DNA of 64,000 nucleotides from Neobacillus terrae (GCF_011393025.1 NZ_JAAOEO010000018.1:27783-91782); one strand, 5' to 3'; shown: positions 31,607-40,032, counted from the first letter of the stretch. Made by a program: numbers and translations. Notes: generated by a model not told the origin, from the sequence alone.

Positions 31607-32270
31607 TAGCAAGTGCCCTGATAGGAGAGCCAGTCAGCCCTTTTAAATTAAGCGGCGTTCCGATAAAGTAAAAGGACTTCTTTGATAGCTTATCAAGATT
31701 GACGATATTTTCCATAATTAAGATATTGCGGCCAAGCAATGTTAAATGCACATCTCTCTGCATATTGTCGTTGATGTCAGCATTCGCTAAATCAAGGCCA
31801 ATCGCTTTAAGCTTATGGTCTACCACCCATTCTGCCACTGATGGAGCAAGAGATTTACACTGATGGAATCCTTCACCGTTCCATTCTCCTGGCCAGCAGC
31901 GGAAAAGAACAATATCGTCCTCTTTAATCGAAAGGTGTTCTCTCTCAACTACAGTTTCGATCATTTCCCTCGTAACCGGTTCATTCGGAGCCTTGTCAGA
32001 TACGTCGATTACTATTGCATTCCCCATTGTTGCATCGATTGGAATTTGCTCAATGGTAAGGCCATCTTTGAAAAAGTGGTAAGGTGCATCCATATGGGTT
32101 CCGCTATGGTCGGACATCATAAAAATTTTGCTTGCATAACCCTCACAAGGAGCTGAATACCGAGGTTTGGAAAAATCATGTGTCACATGGTCCATCATCA
32201 CCACTTTCGGATGTGATGGAAAAGAAACCAGTCCATCATATAGCAATACTGATAAATCTACTACTTTCAT
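31593..32270 (-). CDS. Cyclase-family hydrolase (second copy)
   Basis: A 225-residue PF04199 enzyme with the full metal motif H-x-G-T-H-x-D-x-P-x-H: HSGTHMDAPYHF, His55 to His65. ATG at 32270 chosen because AAGGTGG stands ahead of it; a GTG four codons upstream lies inside that site. It is clearly divergent from the copy at 21233-21970, with a different C-terminus (NLKGLTGSPIRALAIEEW). It lies 51 bp after the 3-hydroxyacyl-CoA dehydrogenase gene. Substrate unknown. Confidence 0.88.
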   Translation of the reverse strand: MKVVDLSVLLYDGLVSFPSHPKVVMMDHVTHDFSKPRYSAPCEGYASKIFMMSDHSGTHMDAPYHFFKDGLTIEQIPIDATMGNAIVIDVSDKAPNEPVTREMIETVVEREHLSIKEDDIVLFRCWPGEWNGEGFHQCKSLAPSVAEWVVDHKLKAIGLDLANADINDNMQRDVHLTLLGRNILIMENIVNLDKLSKKSFYFIGTPLNLKGLTGSPIRALAIEEW

Positions 32271-32321
32271 TGTCTCCCCCACCTTAGCTGAATATTGGCT
32301 GCCTTTTTGGCAGATATGTAT

Positions 32322-33269
32322 CTATTTTTCTAATTGATTGACCCAATGGATCAATTGGAGCATCTTCGTGTTTTTTTCCTGGCTGATGTTTTTTTGCTGA
32401 TTTTCATCCCATTCGTAAAAACCCTTGCCCGTTTTAATTCCCAGCTCACTGTTTGCTACTTTTTTGGCAAGCAGATCAGCGGGTTCTGTCCTGTTTTCAA
32501 GGTCTTTATACAGATAGGATGCAATATGATGATGTACATCCAAACCGTTTAAATCCCGCTGCTCAAGTGGACCGGTAAATAACATTCTTACCCCTATGCT
32601 CCATCGGACAACTGTATCAATCTCTTCAGCGGAAGCAATTCCTTGTTCCAAAAGGGATATTGCTTCCCTCGCCATGGCGTGTTGAATGCGGTTTCCGATA
32701 AAACCGGGTATATCCTTTTTTAATAAGACCGGTTTTTTATCAATTTCTTTAAAAAAATCCATTACCTTATTACTGACTTGTTCAGAGGTTTTGTCGTTCC
32801 TAATAACCTCCACTAAAGGCACAACTTGTGCTGGCATGAAAAAATGGGTGCCAATAAAACGCTCTGGATGCTCCAGTTTCTCTGCAAGCATATTAATAGG
32901 AAGACCAGAGGTATTCGAAGCAAAGATGACAGTGGAATCGCAAATGGTTTCAAGCTGGCTTAATAATTCCTGCTTAAGCTCCAATATTTCCGGGATGGCT
33001 TCTATAACAAGCCAGGAATTCTTAACTTCCTCTAGATCTTCTGTAGTCTTAATATTTTGCAGGACTCCCTCTATTGATTCTTCTGTTATAAATCCCTGTT
33101 TAACCAGTTCATTCATTTGCGCATAAATTTTACCTAGAGCATCTTCAAGAATGTTTTGAAACTTATCATAGAGGATAACGCTTACATTCTTCTGTGCAAA
33201 TAGCTGGGCAATTCCAAGTCCCATGGCGCCAGCACCTAAAATGGCGATCTCACCTTTTAATTGTGGCAA
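32322..33269 (-). CDS. 3-hydroxyacyl-CoA dehydrogenase
   Basis: A 315-residue NAD-dependent dehydrogenase (HBD/FadB-type N and C domains). NAD motif GAGAMGLGIAQLFA near residue 12-25, catalytic His in GTHFFMPAQVVPLVEV, and the C-domain GFIGNRIQHAM. The start is a TTG seven bases after GGGAGG; no ATG is available at a sensible place. It may make acetoacetyl-CoA from 3-hydroxybutyryl-CoA, feeding the thiolase. It is preceded by leader RNA 2. Confidence 0.92.
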   Translation of the reverse strand: MPQLKGEIAILGAGAMGLGIAQLFAQKNVSVILYDKFQNILEDALGKIYAQMNELVKQGFITEESIEGVLQNIKTTEDLEEVKNSWLVIEAIPEILELKQELLSQLETICDSTVIFASNTSGLPINMLAEKLEHPERFIGTHFFMPAQVVPLVEVIRNDKTSEQVSNKVMDFFKEIDKKPVLLKKDIPGFIGNRIQHAMAREAISLLEQGIASAEEIDTVVRWSIGVRMLFTGPLEQRDLNGLDVHHHIASYLYKDLENRTEPADLLAKKVANSELGIKTGKGFYEWDENQQKNISQEKNTKMLQLIHWVNQLEK

Positions 33270-33305
33270 CTCATCTCCTCCTCCCTTTTGCCAAAGATGT
33301 ACATA

Positions 33306-33420
33306 AAAATAAAAAACCCAGCTGCCCAAGGAAAAATAAGAATTACAGATTCTTATCTTCAATGGAAAAGCTAGGTATTCTTAATGAAATGAAATGGGTG
33401 AATTTCACGGTTAAGAAGAT
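33306..33420 (-). promoter_or_regulatory. Candidate leader RNA 2 (upstream of the 3-hydroxyacyl-CoA dehydrogenase gene)
   Basis: On the minus strand TTCTTAA/TTAAGAA (33411-33417 with 33378-33384) encloses GAAATTCACCC and TTCATTT. CCTAGCT follows and pairs with AGCTGGG, which is followed by six T; between them is an ATAAGAAT/ATTCTTAT hairpin. Compared with leader 1, the stem has the same CTTAA/TTAAG core and one outer pair swapped (A-T against T-A). Confidence 0.6.
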
Positions 33421-33475
33421 GCTTTTCTATCAATCTTTTATTATCTTTTCGATTAGTAAGATAATTCATATTTTT

Positions 33476-33504
33476 ATATTATTTTATAAAAAACTTTTCG
33501 TCAA
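33476..33504 (-). promoter_or_regulatory. Sigma-A promoter for leader RNA 2
   Basis: TTGACG (33499-33504) and TAATAT (33476-33481) on the minus strand with a 17-base spacer. The start would be near 33469, giving a leader of about 200 nt. Confidence 0.6.
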
Positions 33505-33616
33505 CTCTTTTATAATGTTTTTCTGAAATATTTTAATTTTTAGCTTTTATTGTTATGATGGAAATAGAATTAATCATAACTCAATATACTTACAAAAGAA
33601 AAAGGGAGGTTTTTTT

Positions 33617-33958
33617 ATGATTCCTAACGAACTTAAAACTGTATTAGTAACCGCATATGCCAAGGCCCCACAGGGCAGTGCCATGTATGAAATTTATAAG
33701 CATGCCGGAATTATTCTGGAAATTGACCCGGAAACTGATATTATTGTAAACGCAGAATTTACCTTTATAACGAATTTGGCACAGGACTTCTTCCAAAGGA
33801 TGATTATCGGATATAATCTCTCAAACGGAATTGATGAACTGATCGATCATATCGAAAAACATTATTTTGCACCTTCTACCGGATCTGTAATTGTTTCACT
33901 AAAGGCTGCTTATAAAAGATACATAGAAAAAATAAATAACCTCGCTACTGTAAAATGA
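33617..33958 (+). CDS. DUF3870 domain protein
   Basis: A 113-residue protein matching the small DUF3870 family as I remember it: VTAYAKAPQGSAMYEIYKH at the N-terminus, IDPETDIIVNAEFTFITNLAQDFF in the middle, and IEKHYFAPSTGSVIVSLKAAYKRY at the end. It is divergent from the 3-hydroxyacyl-CoA dehydrogenase unit, with AAAGGGAGG before the ATG. DUF3870 genes are often near CoA-dependent catabolic genes, but their role is not known to me. Confidence 0.82.
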   Translation: MIPNELKTVLVTAYAKAPQGSAMYEIYKHAGIILEIDPETDIIVNAEFTFITNLAQDFFQRMIIGYNLSNGIDELIDHIEKHYFAPSTGSVIVSLKAAYKRYIEKINNLATVK

Positions 33959-33972
33959 ACTAGAAACAAAAG

Positions 33973-34002
33973 AACCCGGTACTTTCTAAGAATCGGGTTT
34001 TT
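33973..34002 (+). terminator. Terminator of the DUF3870 gene
   Basis: AACCCG (33973-33978) pairs with CGGGTT (33994-33999), followed by T. Confidence 0.7.
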
Positions 34003-34050
34003 GAATACCATATTACTTTAGAATTTAATTTTACAAAAACTTACTTTGAA

Positions 34051-34851
34051 TCATAAACTTTCCTCTAGCCATTTCTGTAATGTTAAAGTCAGTTCTTTAC
34101 GTACATTGGTATAGAGATGCTCTGTTTCAAACGTTTTAGTTAGAAGGTGTTTTGCGTTTGCTTTTTCGAGCATGACGACCAAAGGATCATGAAAATATTC
34201 CTTTGGCAGTTCCTTATCATGTGTTGCAGCAGTTAAAAGCAGCCTTCTGTTGGCTAACTCCGGTGCGAACAGGAATGTATTCCACTTGTCAATATTATCG
34301 CGAACTTCTTCAAGGATGTTTTCAGGCGTACTGCCATTAAGAAAAAATGTACCTTCTTTTAACATAGCATACAACTTGTCTTCCACTGCTGGATTTTGAT
34401 CCATCATCTGTACAAACAAGGCAAAATTTGCTCCAGACATAGAGACAATAGTTTTTATGGAAGGGTCCAATGAGGCGGTTTTTAGAGCTAAAAATCCTCC
34501 AAAACTATGCCCTATCAGAGCAATCCGATTCACATCTATTCGATTTTCTTTAGTCAAATCATCTTGTTTTATGTATTTAATTGTGGCTAAAACATCCTCA
34601 AGTGAATTTGTAAAAGAGAAATCCCCCTTGCTTCCCCATGCTCCACGGTAATTTATCACCAAGACATTCCATCCACTTTGATGAAGAGATGTAGCAATAT
34701 CAAAATTCATTACAACTCCAGGGAAACCATGAAGCATGATTATTGTAGCGTGTGGACCTTCCCCTTCCGCGATATACATACGCCCGGCAATCGTATCCTC
34801 TCCACTTGGAATTTTTAATAAGACTAATTTTCCTGAAGTATCGCTATCCAT
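34051..34851 (-). CDS. Alpha/beta-hydrolase family protein
   Basis: A 266-residue serine hydrolase. Oxyanion region LHGFPG near residue 40, nucleophile Ser116 in GHSFGG, and acid/His candidates late in the chain (TAATHDKELP and ETEHLYT). No signal peptide, so cytoplasmic. TTGGAGTGGAG precedes the ATG. The 266-bp gap upstream (34852-35117) holds no recognisable feature. Substrate unknown. Confidence 0.87.
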   Translation of the reverse strand: MDSDTSGKLVLLKIPSGEDTIAGRMYIAEGEGPHATIIMLHGFPGVVMNFDIATSLHQSGWNVLVINYRGAWGSKGDFSFTNSLEDVLATIKYIKQDDLTKENRIDVNRIALIGHSFGGFLALKTASLDPSIKTIVSMSGANFALFVQMMDQNPAVEDKLYAMLKEGTFFLNGSTPENILEEVRDNIDKWNTFLFAPELANRRLLLTAATHDKELPKEYFHDPLVVMLEKANAKHLLTKTFETEHLYTNVRKELTLTLQKWLEESL

Positions 34852-35117
34852 AATATCTCCACTCCAATCTCATCTCTGCATACCGTAGCCTTTTTAAAAT
34901 TTTCTATAAAAAAGGCTGTTTCTCCTGCAAAAATATCCTTATAGGACAAAACGACTTCGGTGACTAGTCCTCTTTTTCCAGAAACTTAAGGACAATACCC
35001 TTTGGTGAGGAAAAATTGTGATCGAAAAACTTTCTCTATAAGGAAGAAAATCTTAGAAGTGGAACCAGCGATTCCGAAGATAAATCTTTATTTTACAGAA
35101 CCTAAGAAGGATCCACT

Positions 35118-36005
35118 TTACTCCTTCCATATTTGTGTAATGGGATGGGCGTTTTTGCTGGCTCCTGCATGAGATAATCCATATATGTCTTCTATCGTTC
35201 TTAAAAGATCGAAGTGATTTATTTCTTCATTATAAATCCCATTTTTAACCATTGGTCCTACTAAAAAAGTAGGAATCTTGTTTCCTTGAGACTTATCATC
35301 TTCATCCCATGTAACAATTAATAGACTGTTATTCTTTTCCGTCCATTTTACATAAGGATCAAGATGAAGCTTTAGCCAATTATCGGCCTGACGAATGGTT
35401 TCATCGTGCATATCGTTTCTTAGAGTCGGAATCACAAAAGATACGGTTGGCAGCTTATTAAAATCAGACGGAAAGTTTTTTAAAGGCTGGTTGGCGCTTT
35501 TCGGAACGTTTGTAAAGTTGACCCAAGGATTGTGCTTGCGGGCATATCCGCTTGGATCATTTGTTGATGGTCCATTAAATCCAACTGATGGCATTCCTTC
35601 CGAATACCCTTTAAATGTTAAATTCTTGTCCGCCAGCTCACTAGCAAGATTGGGTGTTGAAAATGTTTTTTTAGGTACCCTATCTCCCGTAACTCCCTGG
35701 TTTGATCCGGAAAATAAATCGAGATAATTAGGCTGGCTTGGGTGCTCAATTGCATGGTAATTCGTTAAATTTGCTCCCTTTTTCATCAAGGAATTCATAT
35801 AAGGTGCAGAAGGATTTCCCGCAATTTCCTTATGAGAATGGTTTTCCTCAACCACAATAACAATATGACTTATTTGAGGAAGACTGTCAGTTGCTTGATT
35901 TTGAGCTTTTTCTACTTTTTTGACTATTTTTTTAGGTTGTTCTTTTGAACAGGCGGATAATATGAATATAAATGCTGCTAAAAGGATTAAAATGTTCTTT
36001 CTCAA
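35118..36005 (-). CDS. Phosphoesterase-family lipoprotein (acid phosphatase/phospholipase C-like)
   Basis: A 295-residue protein with a lipoprotein signal: hydrophobic stretch NILILLAAFIFIL then lipobox LSAC near residue 20. The mature part matches the PF04185 phosphoesterase family: IVVVEENHSHKEI, SQPNYLDLFSG, and VTWDEDD with the late metal/phosphate residues. Secreted members release phosphate from organic esters. Start is TTG at 36005, six bases after GCAGGTG; an ATG nine codons upstream has no ribosome site. Confidence 0.87.
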   Translation of the reverse strand: MRKNILILLAAFIFILSACSKEQPKKIVKKVEKAQNQATDSLPQISHIVIVVEENHSHKEIAGNPSAPYMNSLMKKGANLTNYHAIEHPSQPNYLDLFSGSNQGVTGDRVPKKTFSTPNLASELADKNLTFKGYSEGMPSVGFNGPSTNDPSGYARKHNPWVNFTNVPKSANQPLKNFPSDFNKLPTVSFVIPTLRNDMHDETIRQADNWLKLHLDPYVKWTEKNNSLLIVTWDEDDKSQGNKIPTFLVGPMVKNGIYNEEINHFDLLRTIEDIYGLSHAGASKNAHPITQIWKE

Positions 36006-36070
36006 ATGGTGCACCTGCTTTCTTGGGATCATGTATCAAGAATAATATTACCCCTAAAAAATATTTCACT

Positions 36071-36101
36071 AACAAAAAAAGAAGCAGGATAACTCGCTTC
36101 T
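36071..36101 (-). terminator. Terminator downstream of the decayed LysR-linked genes
   Basis: AGAAGC (36080-36085) pairs with GCTTCT (36096-36101), followed by a seven-T run on the minus strand. Confidence 0.65.
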
Positions 36102-36124
36102 GAAAATTTATTATTTACTTTCAG

Positions 36125-36310
36125 TTAAAGCCAAGTTTGTTCGAACCCTTTTTTGATTTCTTCGTTCGCATTTAATAAGGGGGCTGGTATAGTGAAGGAT
36201 ACTTTAATCATAATGTCTACCGGTGTTTAAATGACCTTACGGAAAACAGTGATTTCCATGGTGGCCAAATCCCCCATAGCTGTAATGGTAAGAACTTTTG
36301 TATATCTGAT
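36125..36310 (-). pseudogene. C-terminal gene fragment, unidentified
   Basis: One minus-strand frame reads RYTKVLTITAMGDLATMEIT and, after a stop, TPVDIMIKVSFTIPAP then NEEIKKGFEQTWL before a final stop at 36125. The composition is protein-like, but the frame is broken by a stop and the 5' part is missing. It lies directly after the decayed LysR gene and was probably its target. I do not recognise the family. Confidence 0.4.
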
Positions 36311-36342
36311 TCTGCCATTAGCAAAAAAAAATTTTAACAAAA

Positions 36343-37224
36343 CTAATCGTTTTGTCTATCGTTCATATAGCGAAGAAATTCTCTCGTGATATAGGTAACA
36401 TACCTGTCCTTTTTTAGATTAACACCTAATTCCAAGGGATGACTGGATTTGTTATTTTAATCGCTTTAACGGTTTCATGATTGATCTTTTTTTCAATAGC
36501 TGAGGAAGAATGGCTACACCAATGTTTTGTTCGACCATTGCTACGATAAAATCCCTTTTTGAGCTCTCAAAAGATACCTTTGGAGTAAAACCTGCTTTTA
36601 TACATTCTTCAATAATTTTGTCATGAAGCATAAAAGCCTCATTAAATAAAATAAAGGACTCCTCATGTGTACTTTCCAATGAAATTTCGGTTTGTGATGC
36701 AATTGGATGAGAGCTGTGAACCAACAGCTGCATCACCTCAGAAACGAAAGGAATAACATGGAATCTATCCGCTTCCACCGGCAAAACCACAACGCCTAAA
36801 TCTATCTCCCCATCCTCCACCAGCGCTTTAACCTTATTAGCCCCGACTTCTGTTATTTGAATGGTTATTCCAGGATATAAATCCTGAATCTCTTAATGAT
36901 CTCCGGGAAAAATAAAACCCCTATGAGAGGTGGTATGCCAATTTTGATTTTCCCCTTCTTCAAATTCATAAGGTCATACAGCAGCAAGGACACTTCATCA
37001 ATCGATGCGAGTATTTTTTGTCCCTGTTCAAAAACGATCTCACCTGCATCGGTCGGTTCGATTTTTCTGGAGGATCGGTCAATGAGCTCTACCTCCAGCT
37101 CATCCTCCAGACTTTTAACCATCTTACTTAAGGTGGGCTGAGTTAAATGTAGTATGTTAGATGCTTTTGTAAAATTCTTTTGCTTTGCTACTTCCACAAA
37201 GTAGCTTAATTGTTTTATGTCCAT
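36343..37224 (-). pseudogene. LysR-family regulator broken by frameshifts
   Basis: The first frame from the ATG at 37224 (after GTGAGGTAA) gives an intact LysR HTH, MDIKQLSYFVEVAKQKNFTK and LTQPTLSKMVKSLEDEL. Near 36888 one base is missing (AGGAT where AGGGAT would restore the frame). The protein continues in the next frame with DLYPGITIQITEVGANKV and the ligand domain to about 36478. Two further frame changes are needed to read the expected C-terminus (LELGVNLKKDRYVTYITREF) to 36343. Three lesions make sequencing error unlikely. Confidence 0.8.
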
Positions 37225-37342
37225 AATCTTTACCTCACTATAGTTATCATGCATAGTTGAAAGAAGAATAATTCGTTTTACCTATAGTGATAAAGATAAT
37301 CAAGGAGAGATGCCTTCTGCGGTAAAATCTCTCAGAAAAATA

Positions 37343-37363
37343 AAAACTCGCCCTTAGGCGAGG
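37343..37363 (-). terminator. Terminator of the MEDS-domain gene
   Basis: CTCGCC (37347-37352), loop CTTA, GGCGAG (37357-37362), then TTTTTATTTTT on the minus strand. The rest of 37225-37466 shows no gene. Confidence 0.8.
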
Positions 37364-37466
37364 AGTATAATTTGTGTGGACCTATCTAAATAGAGAAACA
37401 AGTTTGTTGGTCATGTGATTCCCCTCTAGGCCCGTGGTAGTTTTAGGTTTCATTCTTGATAAACCG

Positions 37467-38075
37467 CTATAGAATTATTTTCTTATAGTCGTCATTAGAT
37501 GTTGAAGAATTCTCAGTTATTGGAATGATATCATTGTCAGTCATAAAAAACGCATGGTGTTTCATTAACTTCTCTTTAAGAGTATCCGAAACTCGCTCTG
37601 CATTGTAAGCACAAACTGTAATTACTTTCATATTCCCTACAATTTTATTAACGGCATTTTCAAATTCTTCTAGTGTAGTTTCAAAATCTTTTCGATCTCC
37701 CCATTCGACATGACCCCATGTTCGGATAGACATGTTTTTTTCCATATAGGGATTAACGACTTCTGAAAAGTAGGATAAAATGGTTTGGGGATAAAAATTG
37801 TTATTCAGCCAATAAAATTTAAGGTTATTAAAAAAACGTATTTTTTTTAGTTGTTCCTCTGTTAATTTCATTTCCATTCTTTTATAAATCAGTGGATAAA
37901 TTCTCTCGTTTTCAATCATTATTATATAATCTTCCTGTTCAATACCAGAAATAATGTAAGAAACAGCATTTTGTATATAACTTTCCAACTCACAAGAATA
38001 ATAGAATACATGAACGCCTTTCGACTGCTCCAGATGATTAGCAAGTTGAGAGATTTTTTTATCCAAAATGGGCAT
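37467..38075 (-). CDS. MEDS (DcmR-like sensory) domain protein
   Basis: A 202-residue protein that looks like a stand-alone MEDS domain (PF14417): HVFYYSCELESYIQNAVSYI at about residue 22-41, then GIEQEDYIIMIENERIYPLI, and late VITVCAYNAERVS. MEDS domains are Rec-A-like folds found in DcmR and beside sigma-factor regulators; here no output domain is attached. No close partner gene. Function likely sensory, not proven. Confidence 0.7.
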   Translation of the reverse strand: MPILDKKISQLANHLEQSKGVHVFYYSCELESYIQNAVSYIISGIEQEDYIIMIENERIYPLIYKRMEMKLTEEQLKKIRFFNNLKFYWLNNNFYPQTILSYFSEVVNPYMEKNMSIRTWGHVEWGDRKDFETTLEEFENAVNKIVGNMKVITVCAYNAERVSDTLKEKLMKHHAFFMTDNDIIPITENSSTSNDDYKKIIL

Positions 38076-38225
38076 TCTCCTTTATACTACAGTCTAACGT
38101 TAGATTATGAATTTTATATATATTTAGTTTACTCTTTCTAAAAGAAATATAATATCTTTTTATTATAGTTGCTCGTATAGCCAATGATTTCCATTTTCCT
38201 GGTGAAAGGAAGGCCAAGAGAATTC

Positions 38226-39158
38226 TCATCCACTTGGCCAGCTTACCGCAGGTTCTAGGAGTGTAATTCTGTTATTTACAGTATCAAGATTCACATTTGC
38301 ACCGATTGGAATGGTTGCTTTATAGATACCATGTGAGGTGGTTAAATTTTTGATTAAAGGCTTACCCAACGGTACTAACATTTCATTAATGATATCATCC
38401 CAGCTTTTTCCATAGGATTCAGCACAGTTAGTGCATTCACCAAGTATAATACCAACGCAATCTCTGAACTTTCCGGCAGATTTAAAATGATTTAAATAAC
38501 GGTATACTGTATTTATGGGTTCAGTCTTTTCTTCCAAAAGAAGAATCTTTCCTCTAGTATCAATCTCAAACGGTGTTCCTAAACTGTCTACAATGGAAGT
38601 TAAATTACCTCCCACGATCCTTCCTGTCACATTTCCCGAAACTAAACTGGTGAGTGGAATATTCGGTGGATTTACGATTTGTCTTGGTGAAGTAAATGTA
38701 GAAACAGCCGAATAGAATGAAGTATAGTTAAATGGAGGTGTTGATGGAAGAAAATCTTCAAGCATTAAACCTAAAAAAGTGATCATTCCTGTAAACTGGT
38801 ACAACACATTTAAAACAATAGAGATATCGCTATAACCAGAAACAATTTTTGGGTTTCTTGCAATGATCGGATAATCTAAAAATGGCAAAATCCCCAATGA
38901 GCCTGTTCCTCCCCGGACAGATAAAATCATTTTAACTCTAGGATCCTTGAACATGCTCATTAAGTCAGAGGCCCTTTGTTGGTCAGTTCCTGCCAAAAAA
39001 CCGTTTTGTGCATAAACGTAATTTCCCACTACAACATTAAAACCGCTATTTTGAAGATTAGTGATGGCTTGATTAATTTTTTCCGCCGGATACGGACTAG
39101 CCAGAGATACAACTCCAACGGTATCTCCCGGCAGCAATGTAGGTGGACGTGTTGCCAT
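38226..39158 (-). CDS. S66-family LD-carboxypeptidase (first copy)
   Basis: A 310-residue serine peptidase of family S66 (LdcA/MccF). The nucleophile Ser110 is in VSGYSDIS. GDTVGVVSLASPYPAEKI is the N-terminal signature, and the Glu and His of the triad lie in ILLLEEKTEP and TTSHGIYKA. Members cleave L,D-peptide bonds of murein tetrapeptides or inactivate peptide-nucleotide toxins. TAGGAGGAACC precedes the ATG. The gap 39159-39491 holds nothing recognisable. Confidence 0.88.
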   Translation of the reverse strand: MATRPPTLLPGDTVGVVSLASPYPAEKINQAITNLQNSGFNVVVGNYVYAQNGFLAGTDQQRASDLMSMFKDPRVKMILSVRGGTGSLGILPFLDYPIIARNPKIVSGYSDISIVLNVLYQFTGMITFLGLMLEDFLPSTPPFNYTSFYSAVSTFTSPRQIVNPPNIPLTSLVSGNVTGRIVGGNLTSIVDSLGTPFEIDTRGKILLLEEKTEPINTVYRYLNHFKSAGKFRDCVGIILGECTNCAESYGKSWDDIINEMLVPLGKPLIKNLTTSHGIYKATIPIGANVNLDTVNNRITLLEPAVSWPSG

Positions 39159-39491
39159 AATGGTTCCTCCTAAATATAGATCCCCCCTTATGAATATGTA
39201 TTTTTGGGCATTTTGGTTACTTTCATCTCTTTAACCATCCACATAGAAATGTGGCAGTACTTCCGCTTTTCTTCATATAATATATATTCCTTTGATTGCT
39301 TAGAATAGTTTCCCTCTCTTCATCCTGTTCATTTAGACGTAACCTTTCTTTTCCTGATACTTCTTGTAAACATACTTTAATTTAATGTTACACTTTTGTT
39401 CTTTTTCTGAAAAAATTCAATGATATGATGGTTCTATGTGCAATCTGAAGACTGACAATCTAGTTTTGAAAAAAAAAGAGAGTGAAAACTA

Positions 39492-39980
39492 ATGCTGAAC
39501 ATAAAAGAAGCTGCAGAACAATTAACTTCTGCTGGTATTACCACCACTGACACAGAAGTAATGAGATGGATTGAGGAAGGGAAAATTAAGGCTGATATTT
39601 ACCAAACAAGAAAAATAACATATAAAATCAGTATGAAAGATCTTACCGATTTTATATTAAGGCAGAAAACAGCGAACCTTGTTACCAAGTTAGATGAGGC
39701 AAATCGAGAAAACCAAAAATTAAATGAGGAAATCCAACTTTTCAAAACACGCTTACATATTGAACAATCAAAGGTCCGCACACTAAAAAAATTGCTGAAC
39801 ACACAGATTGAAGAAACGGCGCCTAGTACCATTGGCGATCTGCTTGGTTTAAGCCAGAACCAGAACAGCCAGATACTAAAAAAAGAATTTAAAAAGCTTT
39901 TAAAAGCTCTCCATCCTGATCGTGGCGGAGATGAAAGGCTTTTTAAGGTTTTTAATGAACATTACGAAAATCTAAAATAA
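39492..39980 (+). CDS. HTH/coiled-coil/J-domain fusion protein
   Basis: A 162-residue protein with three parts. Residues 1-57 look like an excisionase/MerR-type DNA-binding domain (MLNIKEAAEQL, then VMRWIEEGKIKAD and a short C-terminal helix). Residues 62-105 form a coiled coil. Residues 125-162 are a short J-domain end with the diagnostic His-Pro-Asp at 141-143 in LLKALHPDRGGDERLFK. The HPD loop stimulates DnaK ATPase in the family. The order suggests a DNA-bound recruiter of DnaK. It stands alone; the ribosome site GAGAGTG is weak. Confidence 0.75.
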   Translation: MLNIKEAAEQLTSAGITTTDTEVMRWIEEGKIKADIYQTRKITYKISMKDLTDFILRQKTANLVTKLDEANRENQKLNEEIQLFKTRLHIEQSKVRTLKKLLNTQIEETAPSTIGDLLGLSQNQNSQILKKEFKKLLKALHPDRGGDERLFKVFNEHYENLK

Positions 39981-39990
39981 CTTTTAAATA

Positions 39991-40028
39991 AAATCCACAT
40001 CCTGAATAAAAGGATATGGATTTTTATT
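39991..40028. terminator. Bidirectional terminator
   Basis: ATCCACATCC and GGATATGGAT (39993-40002 with 40012-40021, one mismatch) form the stem, with T-rich sequence on the plus side. It lies between the convergent J-domain and chbG-like genes. Confidence 0.7.
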
Positions 40029-40032
40029 TGTT

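Noticed and set aside
36452..36820. Separate 122-residue regulator gene
   Set aside because: It is the C-terminal half of the frameshifted LysR gene; no ribosome site precedes it and it lacks an HTH.
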